Source of the DNA: Clitoria ternatea
Lineage: Eukaryota; Streptophyta; Magnoliopsida; Fabales; Fabaceae
Length of the DNA: 64,000 nucleotides
Assembly: GCA_037962975.1 (NCBI GenBank)
Contig: CM075676.1
Coordinates: 94,620,001-94,684,000, forward strand
Direction: 5' to 3'
Shown: positions 1-12,474 of the stretch, piece after piece
How the letters are laid out: each line of letters opens with the position of its first letter
How positions within the stretch are numbered: the stretch's first letter is position 1
The notes under the pieces: model-generated
Databases searched by the model: none
What the model saw: only the letters and a program-made list of their open reading frames with translations
What the model was told of the DNA's origin: nothing
Position numbers and translations under genes: made by a program

Positions 1-3000
1 TATTTTTTATGAAATTTTAGTATTTATATTTAATTACTTTGTTTAAAAATAGAAATAAAATAATAAAAAAATAAAAATATCTATGTATTTTGAATAAGAA
101 TTTTAAAACGACTTAATTAGTATTCATTGATTAATGAAATTATATTAAGAATTTTGAATATCTTTATTATTCACAACTTTTATTTTATGTTTTTATATTT
201 ATGTTTTTACATATTTGTGATTTGACTCTTATTAGAATATTAAAATAATATTTTGAAGGAATTAAACTATGGTTCTTTAGAACTTTTTGATCTACATAAT
301 ATTTATGATTTTCTAGAATTTTTTGAAATATTTTAATAAAATAATATATTTTAAATAATTTTAAATTCATATTAAGTTACTTAAAATTAAAAATATTTAC
401 AAGAAAGTGAAGTTAAATTATAAGAAAATTTTCTAAAATCCATTTCATGTATACTTATCTAAAAATTATCGCTTTGAGTAAAATCTTGATTTTTACCAAT
501 CGTAAAAAAAATCGAAAACATACCAATAAATTTTTATTAACAAAAAATTTTAGATTTTTAAAATTTAAACTTTATATTACTTATCATAAAATTAGTGAGA
601 ACTGATATAGTATCGCTAAATTTTGAAAAGGATCGATTTTGAATATTTAAAATATACCGAGTGAATAGTTACTATTTGGCTTAATAATTCAACCGCTATT
701 TACTATGCAAAACACTGTGCGTGAACGAAAATTTCAAACTTGCACAGTAACCAGAAACATAAATTTCAGAAATTACACAGTACTTTTATATTAAAATAAT
801 GAAATGCATAGTGAAAAATTTTCCTATAAATAGTCGAGGTTTCTAACGAAAGAAATCATATTTTCAGATTAAATTTTCTTAATATAGCAGTGTTAGAAAT
901 ATAGTGGTAGAAGTAAGAGAGAGAAATAAAATTTTTGGAAGGAGGTTCTGCCAAAATCATAAGGTAAGAATAAATCTCTTTTATACTTTTTAGGTTTATT
1001 TTCATATATCATTTTAGAAATCTATTATTATACTAGATATAATATTATTTTAAGTTACTATTCAAATAATGAATCACTATTCAAATAGTAAATTACTATT
1101 ATGAATAGTAAATTATTATTCAAATAGTAAAATACTATTTACTGTCACTATTTATGATTTACTCTTTACCGTTACTATTTACATTTTACTATTTAAGATT
1201 ACTATTCATGTTTTACTATTTACTTTTACTATTCACGTTTCACTATTTACTATTTACTATTCAAAATTTACTATTTTTGTTTTACACAATAATCTTAATT
1301 TTCATCTTATGTCCGCACTAAAATAAATTGGTATTAATATTTCTAGAAATCGGAGGTGCAAAGCGAACTATCTTTTGGTAACAATTCAAGGTAAGGGGAG
1401 TGGGATAGGAATATGATATGAAAAGACATAAGAATAAAGAGAGAAGTCCCCTACTCCTTTTAAATTTAATAATATTATTATAATAACTTTTCAACTTAAA
1501 ATTAATAATAAATTTAGTATCTTGTGTAAATTATTCTGAAATACCTATGCAATAATTTGTACTATTATAACCTATATGGATTGGACTAAACCTATGCAAG
1601 GATCTGGACTTTTATAACTTATATGTACGGAACTAAACCTATGCAATGACTTGGAATATTATGACCTATATGGACTTACATAGACCTGTGCGAGGAATGG
1701 ACTATAAAAACTTTAGATTAAGTTTATTAAATTAAATAACTATTAAACTTTAAATTATGATATTCATGAATGATATTTATTTAATTTGATTATGATTGAT
1801 AATATTTGTGATTGATGATATTTGATTGTGGTTGGTGATATTACAATACTTGATTGTGATTGATGAGTGATTGATGATCTTGTGATGTGGAGTTTGAGCA
1901 TATAGCAAGCATGACGAGAAGCTAAAACTTAGTAAGAATATACTTATCCCTTACTCTTTAGAGTATTACTTTAAAAGAAATTATTTATAATAATTTCTCA
2001 ATGTTTATTTAGATTATTGTTAAAAAAATTTCTTAAATTTTCAATAAAAGTATATAATTTGTATAATTTACTTTTATCTTTCAAAATAAATTATTTAATT
2101 AAATTTTAGAATAATTTTTAGTTATTAAAAAAGATATTGTTTTATGAAAATAATATATTCATATATGTATGTATATGAAAATATTTGATTCTCAAATGGA
2201 AATGAGATACTTAAATAATATTTCATTTTAAACCTTTGAAAATAAGAGTTTTAATTTCAAAAGTGTTTTATTATATATTTCTTCAAGTATTATAATTAAA
2301 GATGAAAAAAGATCGATAATTCAAATTTGTGTCTAAATAAATTAATTTCCTATAAATGCTCTAAAGAAGGTTTGGAATATATATTAAGACTTTGAAACTC
2401 AAATCATAATAATATTGATTTTGTGAATCATAAAGAAAACTGTACTGAAATTCTTTTGTGTGTGACAGAACTTATTTAAGAGTTTGAAAATGTGTAGTTT
2501 ATCGGGGTGACTATGTTGTGAATTGTAGGCCTCGAAGATATAACTTATACTTGAGTTTCTAAAAGTCTTAACCAACTCAATACGCGAGTAGTTCATACAT
2601 CATGAATCATTAAAGAGAAATGAGATGTGATATTGTCTGGGGACGAATTATAGAAACCGAGGATACATTAGAAGATGCTTAATTGTGAGCCTTGGGATGA
2701 GAGGGTGTGAAAGGGTGCTTCAGGGGACCTGGGGTAGCTCCCTAGTGTCGGGTACTTTCACAATAAAAACCTTCTCAATCTGACTAGTCTCTAAGTGTTT
2801 TCATGTCAGTTGAGCTGTTCATACGCCATGAAGGCATTTATGTTATTATTATCCGAAATTATGAAACAGTGTAAACTCCTGGTTGCCCTAGTACAAATTA
2901 AAACTTTAAGGGCCCACATGCATAAAATGAATGATATAGTAGTATTAAAAACATTGCATGACATTAATGTGATTATAACATTCTATGTGGGTGGTTGTGA

Positions 3001-3115
3001 ATCAAAGTATAATCGTTATGTTTATGAAAACTTTTATGCTTATGTCTTATCTGTAAAGTATTATATTCTGTTTCTCACTCCTTTTTGTTTGAATTTCTAT
3101 GTTTAAAATATATGT
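1..3115 (+). repeat. Copy A of a ~3-kb dispersed repeat, possible LTR
   Basis: This stretch is homologous, in reverse orientation, to about 39560-42900. Matching blocks occur in the same order along both copies: about 260-600, the ACTATT tract at 1050-1280, 2350-2840 and 3040-3100. A TATA-like CCTATAAATAG lies at about 823 and an AATAAAAA polyadenylation-like signal at about 2762. Both would fit the long LTR of a retrotransposon read on the plus strand. The copy runs off the left edge of the window, so its true start is unknown. The small ORFs inside it are not conserved as proteins. The repeat assignment is seen directly; the LTR identity is inference. Confidence 0.65.
1050..1280. repeat. 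Degenerate ACTATT/AATAGT-rich tandem tract
   Basis: Irregular short units built on TTTACTATTCA and AATAGTAAAT recur through about 230 bp. The same tract appears in reverse complement near 41580-41820 inside the partner repeat, so it is part of the dispersed element and not an independent microsatellite. Confidence 0.7.
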
Positions 3116-3784
3116 GATGTATAGCTAGCAGCTCAAGATGAAAGGATGTAATTATAAAAGGCTAAAAGGGTCTCATCAGGTGAAGAGATATGACAAGAGT
3201 AGGATTCCAAAACCCTATGGTTCAAGAACTAGGAAATGATTGGTCATGGTTGTAGTAGAGGTATAATTTAGTTTTAGTTTACCTTATTACAATATCAAGT
3301 TGGATAATTGTAACAAGGTGAAGGTTAAACTTTGATAAACCTTATCATCCAGATATAATACTGTAAATCTTTTATCACTTGTGATTTCTATAAATTATTT
3401 TTGTCATCATGGATAAATATTGAAAGACGATATATTTTTTTTTACTTTCAATATTCAAAGGAAATCAGATGTATACATGTCATTGTATATGCGAGATAAA
3501 GAGTGATAAATATGTATATCTTTCTAAAAGTTTTTTTTTTAAAGCAAGAAGAATACATATATATCTCGTGTATATAAGGAGATGTTACAATTAAGAGCGT
3601 GATTGGAACAAAATATAGGCCCAAAGTCGTCATTCACTTTGGCAACTGAGGAACCAAAAGGCATACCATATAGCTACATTAATAAGCATACACCAGACTG
3701 GATGTAGATCATGGACCAGGTTTCTATGTATCAAACAAGCATAAGTCAGTCTAGATCAAATAGCATCCCGGTGGTTTAGAAGGC
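3116..3784. other. Unassigned AT-rich spacer
   Basis: No coding signal, RNA gene or clear repeat boundary is visible. It may include the decayed 5' part of the LINE remnant that follows. Confidence 0.4.
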
Positions 3785-4290
3785 CCTTTCAACTAGTTTG
3801 ATTAGTATAAATATTGATGGAGCAAGCAAAATGGGAACACATAAAGCTAGATGTAGAGGAGTCCTAAGGAATCATAAGGGAGATTGGTGGAGTTACAGGA
3901 AACATATGAAGGAGTTAGCATGACAAAAACAAATAATTGTAAATTATTAGATGTTCAACTGGATTCCATCATTATTTATAAACAAATCACTTAAGATATT
4001 TAAGGAGTTAGTCATCGGAAAGCACTAATAAAAGCCATCAAGAAGCTTTGTCAAGGTTTTGACCAAACTATCATCAATCACATATATATATAGGGAAACA
4101 AATTCTATAACAGACCATATTGCAAACATGACATGTGAATAAGAGTCTGGAATTGTGTATTTTAACTCCCCTCCGCAGGAGGTTAGAACTTTGTTAAGGG
4201 GGATCTTTGAGTTTTCATACTTGTAGAATTATTTTTATATAAATAATATGGACTTAGGTCCCTATATTTTTAAAAAACAAAAAAAACAAG
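3785..4290 (+). pseudogene. LINE 3' end with RNase H (RVT_3) remnant
   Basis: The plus strand reads INIDGASK and then RGVLRNHKGDWW from about 3810. This is the first catalytic aspartate and following strand of a plant LINE-type RNase H domain. Further on it reads RETNSITDHIANM, equivalent to the family's RE-NS-ADxLA motif, at about 4090. Several in-frame stops separate these blocks, so it is dead. After the domain come a GGGGGAT-like tail and a 3' tract rich in A (about 4272-4291), as expected for a poly(A)-ended non-LTR retrotransposon in plus orientation. No target-site duplication was found, and the 5' boundary is unclear. Confidence 0.7.
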
Positions 4291-5512
4291 AATTAGTATA
4301 TAAATTTGTCTAGAATAAAAGATAAAAGTTAGAAGGCTAAAAAGTTTTAAAAACTTAATTTTATCAATGTTTATAGTATAAATAAAATTTTAATGTTTTA
4401 AATAGGAATTGTCATATTTGTTTTTTAGAAAAACAAATTATAAAAGTTAAGGGGTGTGAAGGTTTTTTTGGGCTTTATATCAATCAAAATATATAAAGGA
4501 AGGGTAAATTTTGATTGAATAAATTATTTTTTAAGTTGAGTTAATTTCATTATTTTTGAAGATAGTATGAAACTGTATCACGTGGTAAGTCTCCTATTCC
4601 ATTGATGAATCCTAATCGTAAGTAGGAATTTTCTCGAAGTCGGTGAGAACAAAGAGTGGCCTTGTCTCTCAAGGCATGCATATAATACTCGTGGGGGCCA
4701 AATCTTCCATAGTTAGGTAAACTGTTCCCTCATTAATACGATTCAATTACAAGCTAAATGGAACTTAGCAGATAATTAAAAAATAGCTAATTGTCAAAAG
4801 TCCACTTCATTCTTACAATTATGAAAATAGTAAAAGCTAGTAGCGTTTGCATGCATTCAAATTCAATGAACGAAACCTTATAGGTGACTTCCAAAGTAAT
4901 GGACTTTGCTTTCTTCGCAAAACAGTAGTTATCAACTTTCCAATCAAAGCTGTGCCCAGTACGTAAAGAATATATAACTATTGAGAACTCTGATCACTTC
5001 AATTTTAAAAATAAAATGCTCCAAAATATATTGAATCTTTAGACACATGAACTCTAATAGTTATATATCATTCTATGAGATATATACAATCAACCCTAAT
5101 ATTGAACAGGGATCTCAATTATCACAACCCTATAATTCATACAACACCATTAAAATAATGAAACAGTGCATGTTGTCTGAGAAGCTAATTAAGATGGAGG
5201 CCAAGTCTTACGGATTTGGTCATAGCACATGCAATGGAGGCCGGCCAACTTACAATAATATAGATTTATGGTAGCTAGCCTTAGAGACAAACACGTCTCA
5301 TTAGAAAAATATCCAAGAGATATAAAGTGAGAAAGTGAAAATGTTTACAATTGATTTAAATATAAGTATTTTATTGATGTTATATATCCATTTTGCTTCA
5401 TAATTGGCTTCCTTGTGCATGCAAAAAAAAACCTAGGGTCACTCAAACTAGAAGTAACACCTATCATCAATCAATCTAACTAACAAGAACATTGAGTGGT
5501 CAAGTGTGTGTC
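4291..5512. other. Intergenic region upstream of the DUF688-type gene
   Basis: AT-rich. One 75-codon ORF (5047-5274) is present but has no recognisable domain. The promoter of the next gene should lie in the last few hundred bases. Confidence 0.4.
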
Positions 5513-5520
5513 TATATAAT
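5513..5520 (+). promoter_or_regulatory. Probable TATA box of the DUF688-type gene
   Basis: TATATAAT lies about 90 bp before the ATG at 5603, following a GTGTGTGTC stretch. The spacing would give a short 5' leader of roughly 55-60 nt. The assignment rests on position and sequence only. Confidence 0.5.
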
Positions 5521-5602
5521 GTATACCAACACATCGATTAGCCAAGGATCCAAATAATTGAATCATATGTAAACACAGGAGCTTAGTCCAAAGTTGACAG
5601 AA

Positions 5603-6136
5603 ATGATGGATTTTGAGTATGAAAGTGAGAAATCATTTAGCAATAAGATTCTTTCGAGGAGATGTTCATTGGGATGCTCGTCTCGAATATCGTACTATAG
5701 AAGTGGAGAAGGAGAAGGGGTTCCGTTCAAATGGGAAATGCAACCAGGGATTGCAAAGGAACAACCAACACAAGAGGTTCCTCCACTCACTCCTCCACCA
5801 GCACTTCTCAGCTTGGCTCTACCCAAACCATGCGTTCCTCAACCCAAACCTTCAACCCGGTCAAGCCTACGCTTTTGGAAGAAAAGGGTCATCCATAAGA
5901 AGCCTCCAAATTGTTTTGATGAACATGTTATTGGTTTGGATATAATAGCAAGATTAGATTGCAGCTCTGAATATTCTGAATCTATTACATCCCCTCGTGG
6001 TTCCAGTTTTTCCTCTTCATCATCTACACCATTCGTGAAGAGCCCTGTTAGACAAGTATTTGGAAGACCCTTCACTTTTGGTTGCTTCCCTATGCATATT
6101 AACAGAGTTCTCGTTTCAATTGCAAGGCGTGATTGA
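5603..6136 (+). CDS. DUF688-type plant protein, 177 aa
   Basis: Single uninterrupted exon. I start at the ATG at 5603; the frame is open upstream to a TTG at 5594, and the next codon is also ATG. The hallmark is VPFKWEMQPG at about residues 40-50, which heads the plant DUF688 family. It is preceded by a Ser/Arg-rich segment and followed by a proline-rich run (PPLTPPPALLSLALPKP). Further features are a basic patch (RFWKKR), a Ser-rich run (FSSSSSTPF, about residue 140) and a conserved-looking C-terminus, FGCFPMHINRVLVSIARRD. No signal peptide or membrane span is seen. The family's function is unknown, and at 177 aa this is a short member. It has a plausible TATA box and no frame damage. Confidence 0.88.
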   Translation: MMDFEYESEKSFSNKILSRRCSLGCSSRISYYRSGEGEGVPFKWEMQPGIAKEQPTQEVPPLTPPPALLSLALPKPCVPQPKPSTRSSLRFWKKRVIHKKPPNCFDEHVIGLDIIARLDCSSEYSESITSPRGSSFSSSSSTPFVKSPVRQVFGRPFTFGCFPMHINRVLVSIARRD

Positions 6137-8393
6137 CATAAATAACATCCATTGCAGTCGATTAACATGGATAAAACTAAGTGATGTTCTTTCAGTGTAC
6201 TTCTCATATCATCTAATCGTAATTAGAATTTCACATGAATAACTTAATCAATCATTAAATCCTATTTTTATCTATCTTTTTATGTTGTTAGTTATTGAAA
6301 TAATTAAAATTTCAATTATAATAGGCAGGACACTGAAAGCTAAATCAACCTCACCTAAATTTTGTCCTTTTAATTTAACGATCACATTAGAATATTGATG
6401 ATATACACACGTATGTACTCCAAGCCCATTATTTTCCTTTTGTAAGATATTAATCTTGTGATCGTAATTTAACTAATCAGAGCTTCTCTGGACTTGCCCT
6501 ATGTTTTAAAGTCTAAAGTCTGATAACAAGTGATGTGTGGTCCATAGCTGACTTTTAGATTTCTATTTTGATTCAATAAATCTCAAAGTTTGCTATGGTT
6601 ATCAGATAGAAACCTCTGTTAGTTTTTATTTTACTCTCTATTTAAAAAGAAATTTTCTTTCTATATGTCTATCTATTTTAAATATTTAAAAAGTATTAAT
6701 TTCTTCTTTAAGTATATCTGTTGATTTGCCAAGTTATAAATGGATGAAAGTTTAAGAGAAAAATCACACAGTGTTGGAGGAAAATAAGGTGAGGTTGAGG
6801 ACAATAAAACAGCTGTTGGGGAAACATTCGTTGTGGCTATTTTTGTTGTTAACTTTCAGAGGACCCAACATTTTCCACATTCCCCTCCCCTACACCAAAA
6901 TCCAACAAAGGCCATGTTCACGGAAAAGTAACATGGATGAGTATGTCATGGCAACCATTAGTAGGCCCAGTAAGTAGTTAGTATCTCCTGCAACCCATCA
7001 ACCTCATTATATCATTCTTCATACGTTGTAGTTAGTCCTTTCAACACCAGGCCATGCCCTACCAAACATTTAAGATGCTTGGCCCTACATGGTGGAGTCG
7101 ACAAAAAAAAAAGAGAAATAGAGTACCAAATTTATACAAATTGCACTTTAATAAACTTGCAGTGTTGTAGGAGATTTTATATATCCACATATACAGACAA
7201 CTGTAATCAATCCAACCCCCCCTGTAGTTCGGAATCCCTGCTTTTAAGAAATCAAGCATTCACTCAAATTGTATTCGTTGAATAAAGATCAGACAATTCA
7301 TATTTCATTATCCCAAATCGGACTGAAAACACTTATAAATAATAATTTGGGTATTTTTTATAGCCCCAATAATTTGAATAAATGCATAATCTACCGGCTA
7401 GATTAAACTCATTCCCCTATGCGCGTGACGGGGTTGGAGGGATTGCTGTTACTGATGTAAAGATTTGTATTAATTTGGTGACACTGTAGAACATTAGGCC
7501 CCACAGCATTTCATTTTGGAATCCACAATCTTTTCCATAATAAATTACGTGACCTGTATATTTCCCACCTTAAATGAGATATAAATTTTGAAAGAGCCAA
7601 CAGTGGAAATATAAATTCTTTCTAGGTGTCAAAATAATTTAAATAGTCCTTCTGACATTAATAGTATCTATTTTTTCTTCTACGAACAGCTCCAAGGGTA
7701 CAATAACACTAATTACATAGAACTAATTACAATGACATTCGACCATACTCTGGCCTGTTAACATAAACTAGGGCAGCGCTGGATGGACAAGCAAGATTAG
7801 CAACACCGGCTAAAAGAATCCTGTCCGTGCATGTTACGTTACCGAGCCAACTCAATCATGCCGAGTATTAACTGTAGGTATCCTCAGCTTTAATTACAGA
7901 CTGCCTGTAAATCAAGAAGGAAAAATATCACAAGGCAGCCACCATCAAATGTAACCAATTTGGAATCGAGTAAAATAAATCTACGGCTGAATGCGAAATA
8001 ATGATAATACTTTTACCTCATGATATTAGCTGTCAATTTTACCAGCATGGTTATAACACACAATAAAGATTTCAACTTTATGATTGAATCCCAAAATCAT
8101 TCATTAATCATCAACATTTCAAGTGGATAGAGTGAAAGTATTGATCAAATGCAAGAATCAGCAACTGAGGTCACATAAATGGCTAATCTAAACGACATAA
8201 TCATCATTCCCTTCCTTTCTATACCAACACTTGCTACCACTATCAAATTCACAAAGACAAACAGAGCATGACAAGTGACAACATTAATATCTTGATCCCT
8301 TCTGCAACCAATAGAGAAATAACTGAATCAATAATTGAATATTATAGGAATCATCCTTTTCAATTGCCCTTTACGTTTCTATAATTCTCAGTA
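6137..8393. other. Intergenic region between two tail-to-tail genes
   Basis: The DUF688-type gene (+) and the SSX2IP-like gene (-) converge here, so 3' UTRs of both should lie at the two ends. The interior is AT-rich, with small ORFs on both strands (for example around 6771-6977 and 7059-7285) that show no domain and overlap each other. No repeat boundary was recognised. Confidence 0.4.
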
Positions 8394-11300
8394 CTAGCAA
8401 CTTGGCTTCACAATTTCTGGTACTTGATCAGTTTTATCTTCCAAATCAGAAACCTTGGAAGGTGCTGAATGAGTTGCTCCCACACTAGGGAAACCAGTGG
8501 TATTTAAACACATTTTAAAGATATTTTCAGAAGCACAAAGCATTGGAAGTTCATCACACAGAGACAATGTCTTCTTTGCTTCTGAAAACTAGCACAAATT
8601 TTCATCTGGTGATTCTGGCCATACCATGTCAATAAATTGTATGAACTCACAGGTTACAAGCTATTGATAAATGCCCTAGTTTACATGATTGCAAGAAATT
8701 AGGTTGATTACTAAATTTACAAGACATAGCACTCGCCTAAAACATGAAACAAGCAAAAACATAGATAAATACATACCTCAGCCGGTGCTGGGATGATAGA
8801 TTCCCTGTAAGAGTTTGAAAAGCAATTCAACTTACTGCATCTATAGATAATTAGATAGCCCTTAAATCTAAAGTACACTCAACTGAAAGTACCTTGGCCT
8901 GTCTGATTTTGCAAGATGTTTAGACATTATTGATGCCTGCAATACAACACATTCTGTCTAAATTTGAAATGCCTTGTCAAATTAACACAAACCAGCGCTA
9001 AGCAAACTACTGCCAGGCAATTAGATCAAAACGCATGAACATGCTTAAGGGCCTGTTGGTATTAACAATAAAGGTAGAGCAGAGGCTGGCCAAAATTGAG
9101 AATTTCCCAGTTTCAGTAAACATAGCCTCAGGAATGTGAATTGATGTTTGGCATGTGAGGAAGAAGGTCCCAATGGTAACACAAATAGTCTCTAAGAAAT
9201 ACACAAATCCGCATATATATTGACCCACATGCTTTACAAGTAATAAAGAATAGAAGCCACACAGATTAAAAAGTAGATTTAAATTAAAAGTCATATAGAG
9301 ATCATAACAATTATAGACTTGCTTGAGCAGAGAATAAAAGCATCACTGAAACATTTAGACTTTAGTCAATCATATAACACAATTGAAAATTTTGAGAAGC
9401 TGGAGAAGAAATTTAAGTTAACCTAGCCTAGATAGATATAAAGGCTAGACATGAGTACTGCCATTCTTTGCTATTCTCCCTCTATTTACTGGATAAGTAC
9501 CAGATTTACATTGCTGAGAAAATTTTGCTTTTGCTTCCTAAGAGAAGCAGCTTTCATTATAAAGCGCTTTTGCACTTTGTCCAAACACCATGAAATATCA
9601 AATGAGCTTCTCTAACTAAAAAGTAACTTTTGTTGATTTTATATCACTATCAAACAGGATCTAAAATTCTAAATGCCTTGGACCTAACTTGAATTTCAGT
9701 CGCAAGAACACAAAAATATTACCTGCTCCTGTATGATGCTCCTTGCTTCAACAAGTTGAGCTTCAAGCTCAAGTTCCCTCTCTGTAGCCTCTGAAGTAAC
9801 TTCTGCTCCTTTTTGAGCATCTTGCAATTGAACCATGCGCTCCTTCATATTCAACTTTTAAACCATTAACAACCGAAGACAAACAGCACATATGTGTGAA
9901 TATTTAAAGATGGAAACTGGAAAGGGATGCTGATAAATATATACCTTTATAGAAGCCATCTTGGTTCGAAGACTTTCTTCTATTTGATCTCTGGCCATGT
10001 GAAGGGGGAGATCAAATACGTCCTGCATGTAGCTAACTCGTTAACTTCATAAGGCAGTTTGACACTGGGTGGGAACAAAGTTTGGAAAACTAATAACCTT
10101 CCATACCGTTCTCCCAACCAATGGAGATTGTGAAGGATCACTCTCAGCTCTTTCACTGCCAGTGGGAGATTGCTTTGATAGTCCATTAGGAGCATTTAAG
10201 AAATCACGCATATCCACCTGTAATGAGTACACTGATGAGTCTCTTCCTCATAATCAAGGTCAACGAACCTGCTTTAGTGGGAGGAGCATCACAGAATAAT
10301 GGCCTTTATAAAGAGGGAAGTATGGACTGACAGTGACATACAAATTAGAAAATTGGATGAAAAACAAAAAAATATATGCTGAAAGCAATCAATACCACCA
10401 AAATGGAAAAACAATTTCATGCACGAGAGAAAGAGAATCTGACAGAGAGACCTCTAAAGAATTGAAGGTAATATGGAAAACTATAAAAGCAGCTCACAAT
10501 GAATGAATATGAAAGATTAAAAATCTCGCATGAACATCAATCGACTTAACAAGGGCAAAAGAAACACGTGCTGTATTCATACACTTATCATATCAACAAG
10601 TATAAATTTATCAGGAACCTACCTGCATTGATCTCAATAATGCTCTTAAATCAGTATTCTCTGCCATCAGTTCTTGATTTTTTGCCTCATAAGCATCCAC
10701 CTTTCAATATCATAAATAAATTGTAAGATATGATGATGCGTCCAAAATACAGAGAGCTATATAATGACAGGGCGAGAGCTTATCAAGCTGCATACAATTT
10801 TTTTATAAAAATCATTGTCAGCTTTCTTCCCGTTCCATGTTCCACGTTGCCTCCCTTCCTTCTGTTTACACAGATCACAAATACCAAGGTATCATGAAAT
10901 TGAATATCTTCCAAACAAAGTCCAGACTGCTTGGATAGCTGATATACCTGAAGCAAATTCATTATCTCCATTCCTGATCTAGATTCTTTCTTCTTCTCCA
11001 TCAACACTTGGTTTAGCCTCTCCTGCAAATACAAAATAACAGTCCTTCACTCCCAAATCCTATAATCATGCGGTCCTCCAAAACAATGTTTCAAATATAT
11101 CATACCTGCAACTTTATGTATTCCTTTTCTTTCTTCTTCATCTCATGAATTTGTTGAGTCTTTACTTGCTTTATCACCGTTCACACAGTCAGATTGATAA
11201 GAGTCAAAACTCATCCAATTTCAAGTAGGGACAACAACCAAACAAGACACATCAATAAACAAAAAAGTACATCAAGCTTCTAACCTGATTACCAATAACC

Positions 11301-12330
11301 ATTCTCTGAAACTCATCCCTCTCCTGTTGCAGCTTCTCAATTTGGGCCTTCAGAGCTGCAGTGTTTTTAGCTTCCTAGAAAAGAACCACCACCACAGGAA
11401 TTCAACCCAATTAAAAAAAAAAAGGTCAAATCAAATCTAGTACTAGTAACATAACTTTATAAAAAAGGCAACTGTTGAATGCTTGCATAATAGATACACT
11501 CTTGATCTTTTCCTTTAAGCAAGAAAATAACATGCTTCACTTTTGCCAAAACCAGAAGCCTAAGCATCTCCTCACCGTTCTAGTGATGGTTGCTATCTCC
11601 CTGTCTTTGGCTTGTAGTTGTCCTTCAAGCCTCTCCACTTTGGCTTCCAATCTCGATATGTCAGACAGCAATCTACAACACATCAAATGAAGAAAACTTG
11701 TAGTAAGAAAAACAAACACCAATTACAACACTTAAATAAACAACATTAATTAAAGAATATCAGTATTCAGCAACCACCGTTGTCTTTGCTCATTAGCAGA
11801 CTCTCTAAACTCAACATCACGTTGTCTCTGCTGAAGCAAGAAGTAGATACAATTGCAAGTCCTTGCAATGGAAACCTGGCACATTTTCGAAATTAACAAC
11901 ATTCACAAAACGTCGAAGCAAATAATAAAAAAAAAACAATGCAGGTTAAAGAGAAGGTGAAGACTGAAGACGAGTTGAATTCTCACGGGGTCGTTGGCGA
12001 AGAGATCAAGAGAAGCCGGGAAACCGAATGTGACGAGCGATTGGTTCAAATACTTAGCGCAATGCTCCAAATTGCCAACATCGGCGAATGTGTATTCTCT
12101 GAAAAGTGAAAACCCTACGAATAGGTTAACTCGCAGAAGGAAAGAGAGAATTGAAGACGATAAGGTTAATTGAAGTAACTAACCCGATTGTGGATGAAGA
12201 CAGAGAAGATTGCTGCAAAGAAAGAAAAAAAGCGAAGAGAAAGAATTAGAAAAAGAGAGAAATAGGAAGAAGAAGGTGAATTATGTTTCAGTGTTACCCT
12301 AAGATCCAAATCTGCGTCAGTGGGAGGCAT
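8394..12330 (-). CDS. SSX2IP/ADIP (Msd1-like) coiled-coil protein, 16 exons, 438 aa
   Basis: Exons (minus strand): 12330-12298, 12212-12184, 12098-11987, 11875-11778, 11672-11576, 11374-11285, 11168-11106, 11022-10948, 10861-10796, 10700-10623, 10217-10107, 10022-9945, 9842-9723, 8936-8893, 8804-8777, 8588-8394. All introns are GT-AG; they join to 1317 nt with no internal stop. The N-terminus is MPPTDADLDLR. Residues ~21-58 hold the ADIP-family block (YTFADVGNLEHCAKYLNQ, then GFPASLDLF). Residues ~85-220 are heptad-rich coiled coil (SRLEAKVERLEGQLQAKDRE), with a second coil at ~290-350. The tail is Ser/Pro-rich. Animal and yeast relatives, and the Arabidopsis Msd1 that pairs with Wdr8, anchor microtubule nucleation complexes; that role is inferred here by homology. 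Weak points are the AAAG acceptor of exon 7 and the choice of the CTAG acceptor for the last exon, which is the one that keeps the frame. Confidence 0.88.
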
Positions 12331-12468
12331 TGTTGAATGTTGATTCACGGAGCGTGGTGCGTTGGGGAGTGAGTGTGGGGTTTTTTAGATCTAAAAAGGT
12401 TAAGTTAAGCGGTGACCAAATTTGAAACGGTTGGGGGAAGTGATTCTCTGCGGTCGGATCTTTGTTTA

Positions 12469-12474
12469 CACGTG
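12469..12474. promoter_or_regulatory. G-box (CACGTG) upstream of the SSX2IP-like gene
   Basis: A palindromic CACGTG within ACACGTGG lies about 140 bp before the ATG. This core binds plant bZIP and bHLH factors and is common in light- and ABA-responsive promoters. A role here is inferred from position only. Confidence 0.35.

Noticed and set aside
2795..3106. 103-codon ORF
   Set aside because: It lies in dispersed repeat copy A, and the matching region of copy B does not keep the frame.
5047..5274. 75-codon ORF upstream of the DUF688-type gene
   Set aside because: No domain, no recognisable conservation, and too short to support as a gene.
5613..6207. 110-codon (+) and 122-codon (-) ORFs overlapping the DUF688-type gene
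   Set aside because: They are alternative frames of the same exon; only the 5603 frame contains the family motif.
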